DNA from: Pleurotus djamor
Lineage: Eukaryota > Basidiomycota > Agaricomycetes > Agaricales > Pleurotaceae
NCBI GenBank assembly: GCA_029747585.1
Contig: JAPEVF010000155.1
Location: forward strand, 1-64,000
Direction of reading: 5' to 3'
DNA length: 64,000 nucleotides
Positions 55,444 to 64,000 of the stretch are shown here, piece after piece; the first letter of the stretch is position 1; each line of letters starts with the position of its first letter. Made by a program: the position numbers and the translations under genes. The notes under the pieces are model-generated. The model made no database searches, had not been told where the DNA came from, and worked only from the letters and a program-made list of their open reading frames with translations.

Positions 55444-56943
55444 ATGCCTGCCAACGAAGAGAGGCCTCTCCACAGCGTCACTGCAGCTTCTGACGAAGAC
55501 CAAGCAGCGCGAGTCATGACCGCACCTCTCGCTGTTCATCAGGCCAGGGTTATGACAACACCACTCACCGAGAATGCCAGAGTCATGGATGTGTTTGCCG
55601 CCGATGCCGATAACGCTGAATCGACGGGGGAGGAGCAAGTAGCGAGAGTTATGACTGCACCGCTGGTCGTGCAGCAAGCTAGGGTTATGACCACACCGCT
55701 CATTGAGGAGCAACAACCAGATGAAGCGAGAGTCATGAACGTACCCGCCGATACCGATACCAATGCAGCAGACGTGCCAGTGGCGAGAGTTATGACAACA
55801 CCAGTCGCTGCTCACCAAGCTAGGGTCATGATCGCGCCAGTCGCCGAAGATACCCAAGAAGAACAAGATGACGCAAGAGTCATGAAGGCCACACTCGTCA
55901 ACGAAGGTACACCTTCGCCGTCACCTATGGCGCCACAAAACAACCTGGTACCACCTACGGGGACGAGATACTACCGTTTGTATGTCTCTTCTATCTATAT
56001 TCACAATCAGACTATTAACACTCTCAACGTTAGCGAGCGATACTCTGTAATCACCAACCGCAACCTCGACAACAGATCCACCGTCACCTGGACCGTCGAC
56101 GCCTATGTCTATCTTGCCAACGCTCCGCCTTCCCCCACCTTCACTGCAGATGGCGGGGAGGTATTCGTTGTACTCGTTCATTCTGGTTCCGCGACCATGA
56201 ACCAGAGGGATGTAGGCACTATCTTCAATAAGTTTACAGTTCAGACCTATCCACCGCCGAAGGGTGCGGTGGTGGAGACCCATGAACCATTGATACGCGA
56301 CTTTTTCTATGAGCGCAACCGTGCGTATTATGGCTGGTTTTTGTCTTCGAGTTCATCCCTTTGTCATCCCTTCATCCCCATCCCGATTCCAACTCTTTGG
56401 CTCTTCTTCCTTGCGCTCTGCTCGCGCTTTCCCTTCATATCTCTTCCTCTCCACGTTTCGTTTACCTTCAAGCAGTGGCTGATGTTTCCTTCGCAGATCC
56501 AATTGACTTTAGTCACGAAATAAACCTCTTCCAACCCTCGAACCCCACCAAACCGACTCCCTTCAAAGCATCCTATACAAGCGTCCTCGACACAGAGCAT
56601 TCACTTTTCCTTAGCCACCTCATCAAACCATCTGGTGTTCAGTGGAGCGTTGACTGGCGACTCGGGAGGTACGGAGCTCCCATTGCAGGTGTCACCCTGT
56701 TTAAGTTCAGCGAGATGGGTGTTGTAAACTTTGGTATGCTTTTCTGCTTTATCCCATAAGGTTCCTTATAACTTTTTCTTCAGACTTCCGGGCGTCGATC
56801 GTCCGGGATGGATCTGGGGTGAGTCCTCGGTCACTCCCATACACATTCCTCTGTCCTTGAAACTGACCTTTTTGCACTTTCTTCTTGTATAGCTAGTCTA
56901 CGACGAAGAATTAAAGACCATTTCGGTGGATTGCCGCTTTTAA
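55444..56943 (+). CDS. Protein with nine N-terminal ARVM repeats and a novel C-terminal region
   Basis: Not a family I recognise. Four exons (55444-56320, 56497-56733, 56784-56818, 56893-56943) give 399 residues in frame. Residues ~20-155 contain nine copies of ARVM, most followed by (T/I)(A/T)P and separated by acidic, Gln-rich spacers of 7-18 residues. After a Pro/Ser hinge, residues ~165-399 look like a folded, beta-rich domain: TRYYRLYVSSIYIHN, STVTWTVDAYVYL, GGEVFVVLVHSGSA, GVQWSVDWRLGRYG and a C-terminal CRF. No signal peptide, membrane helix or Lys-Arg cleavage sites between repeats, so it is probably intracellular and not a Kex2-processed repeat precursor. Intron 1 has an alternative acceptor about 20 bases upstream of the one used; it keeps the frame. 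Confidence 0.72.
55507..55908 (+). repeat. Nine degenerate ARVM-encoding repeats
   Basis: The GC(G/C/A)-(C/A)GA/AGG-GT(C/T)-ATG unit recurs nine times. Units alternate in type: those followed by TAPL/TTPL and HQ/QQ, and those followed by longer acidic spacers. The higher-order alternation suggests block duplication of two-unit modules. Confidence 0.85.
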
Positions 56944-57910
56944 AGTGTGTAACCGCCGCAGAAGCGATGATCTTGGTCCCATCCCCGTAGAATCTGTCGT
57001 GACGGCTGTAATATCTTGAAAGGCCTGTAGAACTATGGTTGAAGTTGAATTGATGATTTTTTACCGCCAAACATGGAGAACGCTGGAGTGGACTGAGCCC
57101 CTTTGTATCTCCTAGGAAAGGGGGTCTCCTGAGTACGACCATGTGACTGATGGTTTGGGGACCGCGATCCCGACTCCCGAGACTCAGACTCAGCTTGTGC
57201 TCGCTCATCCACTCTATCTGTCTGGAACACAACAAAACGAAGACTCATCGCACCCACATTCCTCAAGAAAAGGGCTTGGATGTCTTAGAGTACCCCGCAA
57301 AGCTGGCTGATGCGTTCTTTGAGCGCCCGGGCACTCCGAGCTGGCGGTGGAACTCGGACGGAACTACTGCTTACTGGTGCGACTTATTTCGGATATTGAA
57401 GAGTTGAAGTCGGTGAAGATGTTACTGCAAGGAAGTAATGAATGGAGTTTCGGGGAGATTTGGGAGCTCTAATGGTGCGCTTGCATTGTCCCTTCGCCTC
57501 GAACTTGACTTCATGCCCAGATACTCCCAGTGATGTCGCACAAATACCTTGTTTTCGCAGACAGAACTGATACTTCTGTCGCTTTCCTTCCTCGCTTCCT
57601 CGCAATGCGCTCCTCGTGGTCTCGAGGCATGACTGTAGTCAAATCAAGTCCAGGTCCTCCGCCATTCTCATACTGCCGCATTGACGAGGTGTCGTTCCTC
57701 TATCGGCGCTGGGAGTACTAGTGAGTGGTTTTCCTCCATTTCATGTTCTCGCGTACGTGATCATCTAATCTCCAAGTTCCTCGGAAATATCAAAGCCGAA
57801 GAGTGGGGTTGACGCCAACAAGACGTATAAGTAGAAGCGAATGTCCCTCTTCGAAAACCTCCTCGATTTCCCCACAATCTTGGGGTATTCTCTGGGCGAA
57901 TTCTCCAGTC
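56944..57910. other. Intergenic, nothing recognised
   Basis: 3' region of the ARVM gene and promoter/5' UTR of the next membrane-protein gene. An upstream ATG at 57842 opens a 28-codon frame that ends before the gene's own ATG and could act as an upstream ORF. Confidence 0.4.
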
Positions 57911-59559
57911 ATGATTCGTGGTGATGTAGCGCTAGTTTTGAAAGCCATGTGAGTTACTTTCTTCCGAAAAATCGACCCCGCTGTTCATCACCTGTTACCC
58001 AGCATCCCGTCGTACATAATCGGATTCACCCTCAGTTTGGTCTTGTACGGCGTATGTTCACTCCTTTCGGGCTCTCTGGCTGCTTGCGCTGACCTCTCCC
58101 CATATTCAAGACACTGTTAAGCCAGGTACGCTCGGTTTAGGTATGATCCCGCCCGAGCGATGATAATAATCTCCGAACCGCCCACCACCCCAGGCAATCG
58201 CCTATTTTCGTTCATTCTCAACGTAAGCACGCAGTCTTTGCCACTCCTTTGCATGCCTAACAAACCGTCCCCATAGTGACCAGCGGCTCATCCGGCTACT
58301 GGTAAGCTTACTGCGAAACATGTTCCCATGGGGCGGTGTGATAATGATATTCCCTATGCGTCTATGCTAGGTCGCGTACCTTCTAGCGGTTGAAACCGCG
58401 CTGACTGTCTACGACGTGTGGAATATCTCGAGCCACCTTCAAACAATCCCGCCGGATACTGATGACGGTGTCATCCTCAGCGGTTCGTTCGATAATTGTC
58501 AGTCCGTCTTCCAATTGCCGCTCGTACTGATGCTAACCGACTACGTCTACCCCATTTCAGTGATGCAACTGAGTAAGCCCGCCATTCAGTATCCCCTTCA
58601 TCATTGTTCTCAGTTCGAGCTCCCATGACAGATACCGTTTTGACGGTAAGCCTACAGTTCGTCCTACCTACTTGTCTGACTTCGTCAACTGCGCTAGGTC
58701 CTTGTTTCTACCCCAGTTCAGTGTTTCTACGCATGGAGGCTTCGTACCCTCCAAGGGTCAAAATTCTTGACCGTGCTTATGTACGTCTTGTCCGTTGTTT
58801 CGCTCAGTAAGTCTATCTCTCCTATTTAATCCAGAACGACTACTAACATGGTTAATAAAACCAGTAACAGGGATAATTACCGCCGTTGTCGTACCCCGAG
58901 GAATCCCTCTTTCGATCACCGCTGAATTTATTCAGAGCTTGAACCTCCCTGGGGACGCGACGACGTGGGTTTGGGTACCTACGCTGATGTGGCTCGGGAC
59001 TTCGGCTTTGGCGGACGTTCTCATCACTGGGGCGTTATCATATCGGCTTGTACGTTTAGGTCGACTTTTTACTTATCTGTTCCATGTTCTGACGCACTCT
59101 TCGATTTGTCCAACAGATTCAACTCAGAACGGGGATGAAGGGTACAGACAACGTCGTGAATAGCATCATCCAAAGTAAAGATTTCGCCGCGTGAACGGAC
59201 TTGGTTTTCAACTTACGATCATATCTGTCCAGTGACCGTTGAAACTGGCCTTTTGACTTCGGCTTGTATCATCGCCGAAATTATCTTGTTCGTCATTGAA
59301 GCCGTAAGTTGTTGTCTACTTCCCTTCGATATTCCGTCGTTTACTTGCTCGTCTCTTTACCCAGGCTGGCGACACAAGCATAGCTGCGTTGAAGCACCTC
59401 CCCGCTCATGACATACCTGCGAAGTACGTCATAGCCGACTTCGTCATCTCAAAACTGTACGCGAATACTCTGTTCGTTACGCTGAACGCACGGACACATT
59501 GGAGGATGAACTCGGTTATGCCATCGGTTCATACTGAGGATGTGTATTTTCGACAATAA
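57911..59559 (+). CDS. DUF6534-type seven-helix membrane protein (inverted pair, copy 1)
   Basis: Multi-pass protein of 308 residues. Thirteen exons: 57911-57948, 58003-58051, 58111-58125, 58194-58222, 58277-58301, 58371-58497, 58561-58572, 58632-58645, 58698-58806, 58865-59049, 59117-59174, 59233-59303 and 59365-59559. N-terminus with IPSYIIGFTLSLVLYG, then YLLAVETALTVYDVWNI and VLVSTPVQCFYAWRLRTLQG. The DUF6534 core has SALADVLITGALSYRL, RTGMKGTDNVVNSII, TVETGLLTSACIIAEIILF and SKLYANTLFVTLNAR. Micro-exons of 15, 12 and 14 bases were chosen because the paralogue on the minus strand (61068-62703) has the same 12 and 14. Physiological role unknown; the family is specific to mushrooms and relatives. 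Confidence 0.84.
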
Positions 59560-59627
59560 AACCATTTCTCGTCAAGTCAACTCCACAATCAGATGCTGTA
59601 CGAGCTCGATACAGCGAGCCTCATTAG

Positions 59628-60825
59628 TTAATCCTGATTCACCACTCGGTGTTGCGGATAGTAGCGTCTTAAAGCCTTCCACCACACCTCCCATGGGCCC
59701 ACATACCATGGAACGCACAGAATCATCGGCAAAGACGATGTCGATGATGACAATGTCGCCGTGGAATCCCTAATGTACCGGAATACCTCTGACGGTGGCT
59801 TCGCGCTATTCGCGTAATCAACCGCTTTCAGGCTGGGGAAAGCGTTGAATAGCGTGCTTTTGTGGGCTGTGGGATTGCTGACGGATCGACTGCTGACGCA
59901 GATGTAACGGAGGGAGGATGAAGGGATGCAAGACAGATCCTTCGCGCTCAGCTTTGGCTGTCGTAAGGATGGGAAAGTGAGTGGCCAGAACTCCGTAGAA
60001 GATGGAACATACCTCTCTCCCATACGCTCTGAGATTGAGGTACTCAATCGACTCTAGGTAAGGAGACATCAAACGGAACTTCGCCGCGTTTGGAAAATCG
60101 ATCTTGAGTGTCTTGATGTTCCTAAAGGTTTCATGAGGATGCCTGAAGCTCGTTGTATGGTGTATGCGCCCGACCAGATGTTTGACAGGGCGTTGTCCTT
60201 TATTCACAAAGACATCCCAGAGTCCTGAGTCGCCAATAAACGTTTGAAGGCATGGAAGAGCGAACGATGGGAGAGGGAGGTCTTGGAATACTGCCGCTCC
60301 CAGATCCACATACTGGAGAGTCGGCTGTGCCACCAGTACTCTGAGTGTAGTGGCGGAGGTCACGCCAGAGATGAGGCTGAGGTGAGTGAGTCTGAAGCAA
60401 TTATCGGAGGGAATCGTTTTGAGGATGATATCGGGCGTTGATGGGAGTGACATATGTAATTTCTTGAGGTTGGGCATGGACGCGATGACGGTGGATAGCT
60501 CATAGTGGGCTGACACCTTGTCGAGCAGACTTTCACGCCCGATCTTCAATATGAATTCTTTTGTGAGGGTCAGATGCTCGTGATTTGATGGGAGGTTGCC
60601 GCAGCGTGTATACATCGGATTCGTCTGCAATTCCCCATACAATCCATCATAATACGGGGATGTCCCTTCGATAGTTATATGCCCATAGAGAATAGGGAGA
60701 GCGATATCGTACATCCCACGCGAGACAAAGAGGACCGGGAGGACCCTCGTTCGAAGGGGGGTTCCAACTTCCAGTAAGATTTGTATCCAGGACTCAGTGG
60801 GAAGAGAAAGCGACAAGTCCGACAT
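59628..60825 (-). CDS. F-box/LRR-like protein
   Basis: Two exons (60825-60013, 59957-59628) give 380 residues. N-terminus LPTESWIQILLEVGTP followed by VLFVSRGMYDIALPILYGHI is F-box-like, but divergent from the F-box genes at the left end. The middle has LRR-like spacing (MPNLKKLHMSLPS, CFRLTHLSLISG, IEYLNLRAYGRE). The frame continues for ~65 codons past the donor at 60012. Splicing a 55-base intron leads to a longer, more coherent end (LFNAFPSLKAVDYANSAKPP), which I prefer. The stop lies only 68 bases from the stop of the convergent gene at 57911-59559, so the transcripts may overlap. It sits between the two inverted DUF6534 genes. Confidence 0.72.
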
Positions 60826-61067
60826 CTGCTAGTGAGAATCACTGAGAGCTTAAAGCTTTNAAAAAAGATACCTAAGAACTCACCACCGACGCGTCGAGGT
60901 CAAAGAATCGATGTGCGATGGTTGGCAACGTGGGACTGGGCGTCGACCCAATGATCACAGAACAGGAGGCCCCCCTTTCGCTCTCGTCGTGCCGTGTTCA
61001 GCATCGTCCAAGTCGACGAACGGGCGCATGATGAATTACAAGTTGGTAAGTTATACTTTTACAGGTA

Positions 61068-62703
61068 CTATACTTCAAAGATATCTTCTGTCTTCAGCGT
61101 ATCGGCCTCCATTGCCTTAGCCCTCCATGTTACCCTGGCGTTCAACGTAGCCAACAGAGTATTGGCGTACAACTTTGATAGTGCAAAGTCAGCTATAACG
61201 TACTTTGCCAGAAACCCATGATTAGAGAAGTAATCGTCGCTGTTGAGGCCACCGTGTTTATCAAACTATGTGGAGTTAGGGTACTCCGTTTGGACAAAAC
61301 GATGGTATCACGAAGTAAGCTGACTCACCGCTTCGATGAGGAACAGGACAATTTCGGCGATGATGCACGCAGAGGTTAGAAATCCGGTTTCTATCGCAAC
61401 TAGGGATGCAAACAGNCCGAGTTCAGGTATATAATTCTCTGAAGACCGGCGCGGACATACGCTGAATGACACTATTAACAACGGTATCGGTTCTCTTCAT
61501 CCCAGTTCGTGACTTGGACTAGGCAAATGAATTTGTGAGATTGAGCTGCAGCGGAAGATGAGGAATGTGCCGTACGAGCTTGTAAAAGAGGCCTCCGGTG
61601 ACCAGGACGTCCACCAGAGCCGAGGACCCGAGCCATAGCAACGTAGGGAGTAAAGTCCATAACCCGCTATCCCCAGGGAAATTTGACTTCCCAATGAATT
61701 TCGCCGCTATGACCAGTGGTATTCCACGAGGGACGACCACAGCGGTAACTATGCCCATCACTGAAAAATCCAACAACCATCAATAAAACGTGTGGGAGAT
61801 GACGAAACAGCCAGGAAGCTCACCCAGCGAAATGAACGACAAAAAATACATGAGGATGGTAAGGTACCACGAATTCTGAAGGGCGCGAAACCGCCACACG
61901 TAGAAGCACTGAACAGGAGTTGATACAAGGACCTTCAAAGGTAGATGTGATCAACGCGCTGATAGTTAGGTCAATATGACTACTGTGCTCACTATGAGGA
62001 TTGTATCTGAAGGGATCATTGTCATAGATCAGTTCTACACAAGGAAGAAGAGAGGTGTAACACCCACTAAGCTGCATCACTGTTATACAGATCATCAGTT
62101 ACATTGGCTGCATCAACCAGAGTTCAATGAGAAAGGGACTGACAATTATAGAAGGATCCTTCAAGGCCAACGCCATAACTGGGTTCTACGCCGGTGCGAA
62201 CGACAAAATGGATCGCAATATTCCACACATCGTAGCCGGTAAGCGCAGTTTCGACGGCTAGAAGATAAGACACCTGTACTCCAAATCCAAGTCGGGTTCC
62301 AAGTCCATTTGGTTAGCAAAACGCCAGCACCTCGTTGAAGACAGGGAGGTTGTTTCACCAGTAGTCGAATGGAAATGTTGTCGCTAGGGGGTCACAAGTT
62401 AGAGGGGGAAGTGCAAATGGAAGTGGAAGAGAAAGAAGGTGGAACGTACGAGGAAAATGAACGAAAGTATGTGATCGCTTGGCTCAATAAAGTCTGGGTG
62501 GGTAGTTGAAATGATAATGAGGTTGGGAGGACGGAACCCACGAACACCGTACAAGGATAAGGTGAGTGTCAAGCCGATGAGATAAGGTGGGATACTGAAA
62601 GCAAAAATGCAGATAGGATGGAGTACAGCGTCAGAATCGCAGTGCAAGGCCCGGGAGGTACTCACATGCTCTTCAGCGGAAGGTCCACCAGACCACGAAG
62701 CAT
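61068..62703 (-). CDS. DUF6534-type seven-helix membrane protein (inverted pair, copy 2)
   Basis: Paralogue of 57911-59559 on the opposite strand, 310 residues. Twelve exons: 62703-62666, 62594-62546, 62493-62450, 62383-62359, 62273-62144, 62079-62068, 62006-61993, 61932-61824, 61760-61576, 61518-61461, 61399-61329 and 61265-61068. Lengths 38, 49, 44, 25, 130, 12, 14, 109, 185, 58, 71 and 198 match copy 1, except that its third exon (44) corresponds to two exons (15+29) there. Conserved blocks: IPPYLIGLTLTLSLYG, LLAVETALTGYDVWNIA, PVQCFYVWRFRALQ, SALVDVLVTGGLFYKL, RTGMKRTDTVVNSVIQ and SKLYANTLLATLNAR. An ambiguous base (61416) falls inside an intron. Function unknown. Confidence 0.84.
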
Positions 62704-63963
62704 CCTCGTTGGAACTAGAATAAAGGCCTCCGATCCTCAGAAGCTGCAACCAAATTTCAGAGAGCGGGGAGGTAGGATAAAAACACCTTACCATTGCGCC
62801 CGGATTTCACGTCTTTATATCTTCTTTCGCGGACCCACTACGACCCTTGTTCAATTCCAGTAGGAGACCTCGATCTGCATCTGGTGAATGGGGGTTCATT
62901 AAGAACCACAGGGAGTTCAATACAAAAGTGAAAGTAAGGCAATCAAACTCAAAATGATGGGAACGGCCGGAGACTCAGCAACCCCGACTCAAAGGTGGCG
63001 CTATGCACCTCCGAAATCGCGGAACTGAGGTTTGTTTCAAGGTGGAAGTCGATCCCGACGGTGACGACTGGGAGAGTTGCCGTTGGGACAGTAAGCACTT
63101 CAGTTCGCTTGGGTCAGATTTCGCTAGTCTCTAGGAGACCGTCGCTTGAGAACAGGCACAGGAGAGATGAAACACAGTCCGAGAAGCAGGCTCCGGGTTC
63201 AAGGTAGTGTTTGATGGAAAGTGGCTATAGATAGCAGTATCGCGCGTGCCCATACGATGCATATGTCAAAACAGGGAGAACATACAAGAGGTCATGACGA
63301 AATCAAGAAATGGCAAGACAGCACCCCAGAGCTGGGGGAGTAAGTACCAGCAAGGTTGAAGCACCTTCGACGTAAAAGGGAGTAAGTAAGAGACGTGGGC
63401 GATCTCCAAGGACATAGTAACATCAACGTCCGAACCCATGTGGGGCCATAGGTACAGTCGCAAAGTCACTTCCTCGTCGTGGGATCTCGGGCTGAAAATC
63501 CCTGGGCGGAAGATGGGAACCCATGAGCAAGCGATAGCCCGGCAGTGATCACGATGTACGGATACGCGAGGATGAAAGGGCGGGTAGCGAAGGAGACGTT
63601 CATAGAGGGTTTGTAATGACCCAGAGTTCGATGTGTTTGAACCCAGAAGTTCATGTTCGAGTAGAGGTCTCAAACATTGAGGTCCATCATGCGACGACAT
63701 CCAGGTAGATATCTCCGTACTACCATCTTCGATTGCGCCATGATCAGCAGGAACCATGGAAGAGTTGGGGATCCTGGGGCTCGGGTACACGAGGCGAGGT
63801 GCGATTTCAGGATTCTAGCATTGTGGGTCGGAAGCATGTGTAAGTCGGAAACGATGGGGGGTAGATGCAGAGGTGAATGGGTAGGCAAACTCTCGCATGG
63901 GAGGGCGCTGAGGATACTTGTCCGCCACCGCCAGTTTGAGCTCTGCTCATCCCTCCACCACAA
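62704..63963 (-). pseudogene. Possible decayed third DUF6534-type copy at the window edge
   Basis: Minus-strand frames at 63790-63266 and 63654-63466 contain hydrophobic stretches. One (CWYLLPQLWGAVLPFLDFVM) matches in spacing the helix of the neighbouring genes that reads W-LLPTLLWLGSSALVDVLV. Another short piece (TFESGLL near 62970) may correspond to the ETGFLTS motif. I could not assemble a continuous exon set, and the frames break often. It could also be an unrelated intergenic region, or a gene whose exons I failed to place. Confidence 0.3.
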
Positions 63964-64000
63964 AGGATCACATACTCCTCGCGGGGATAGCGACCCGAAA

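Noticed and set aside
59803..60012. Unspliced C-terminus for the F-box/LRR gene
   Set aside because: Reading past the donor at 60012 gives a Gln/His-rich end; splicing a normal 55-base intron gives a longer coherent end.
1..64000. CRISPR arrays, prokaryotic operons, transposases, LTR elements or a biosynthetic cluster
   Set aside because: None seen. Gene structure is eukaryotic throughout, and no integrase, reverse transcriptase, polyketide or peptide synthetase motifs were recognised on either strand.

Overview
The window is nuclear DNA from a filamentous basidiomycete, most likely an Agaricomycete; I cannot name the species. This rests on gene content and gene structure: many GT-AG introns of about 45-70 bases, micro-exons, a fungal-type Dnm1, an ETT1/NRO1-like protein, Kre9/Knh1-like wall protein, and expanded families of F-box proteins and fungal seven-helix membrane proteins. 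No prokaryotic, organellar or intact transposon genes were recognised. I rebuilt the main genes exon by exon from splice sites and reading frame. All but two of these models close in frame; the exceptions are the ETT1-like gene, shifted at an ambiguous base, and a truncated membrane-protein copy.

Layout. 0-2 kb: ATP4 (F1Fo ATP synthase subunit b, minus strand), then intron-containing tRNA-His (+) and tRNA-Glu (-). 2.4-9 kb: two tandem paralogous F-box proteins sharing an unusual C-terminal module. 10.4-14.6 kb: two tandem paralogous fungal-rhodopsin-domain membrane proteins with identical intron positions. 14.8-19.6 kb: one more F-box gene, then a second F-box family with two intact copies and two decayed copies. 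20.0-23.1 kb: DNM1 dynamin GTPase. 24.5-27.7 kb: a BCS1-like AAA ATPase in 21 exons. 30.8-35.0 kb: a membrane dipeptidyl aminopeptidase (STE13/DAP2/DPP IV family) in 16 exons. 35.4-37.4 kb: an ETT1/NRO1-like gene. 38.1-40.0 kb: a mitochondrial SLC25 carrier. 40.7-41.6 kb: a GPI-anchored Ser/Thr-rich wall protein.

The right third is accessory in character. After a gene-poor stretch (41.6-45.3 kb) come an 18-exon seven-helix DUF6534-type protein and a truncated tandem copy with matching micro-exon lengths. Then follow a degenerate aspartic-peptidase-like fragment, an inverted duplication carrying two divergent coiled-coil membrane proteins (51-54.3 kb), and a protein with nine ARVM repeats (55.4-56.9 kb). 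Last is an inverted pair of DUF6534 genes flanking an F-box/LRR-like gene (57.9-62.7 kb), with a possible decayed third copy at the edge.

Functionally, the left and middle parts hold several mitochondrial genes (ATP4, DNM1, BCS1-like, SLC25 carrier), but nothing suggests co-regulation; these are independent eukaryotic genes. I found no defence island, CRISPR array or biosynthetic cluster. The most novel items are the ARVM-repeat protein, the conserved C-terminal module of the F-box pair, the coiled-coil inverted pair, and the micro-exon membrane-protein families.
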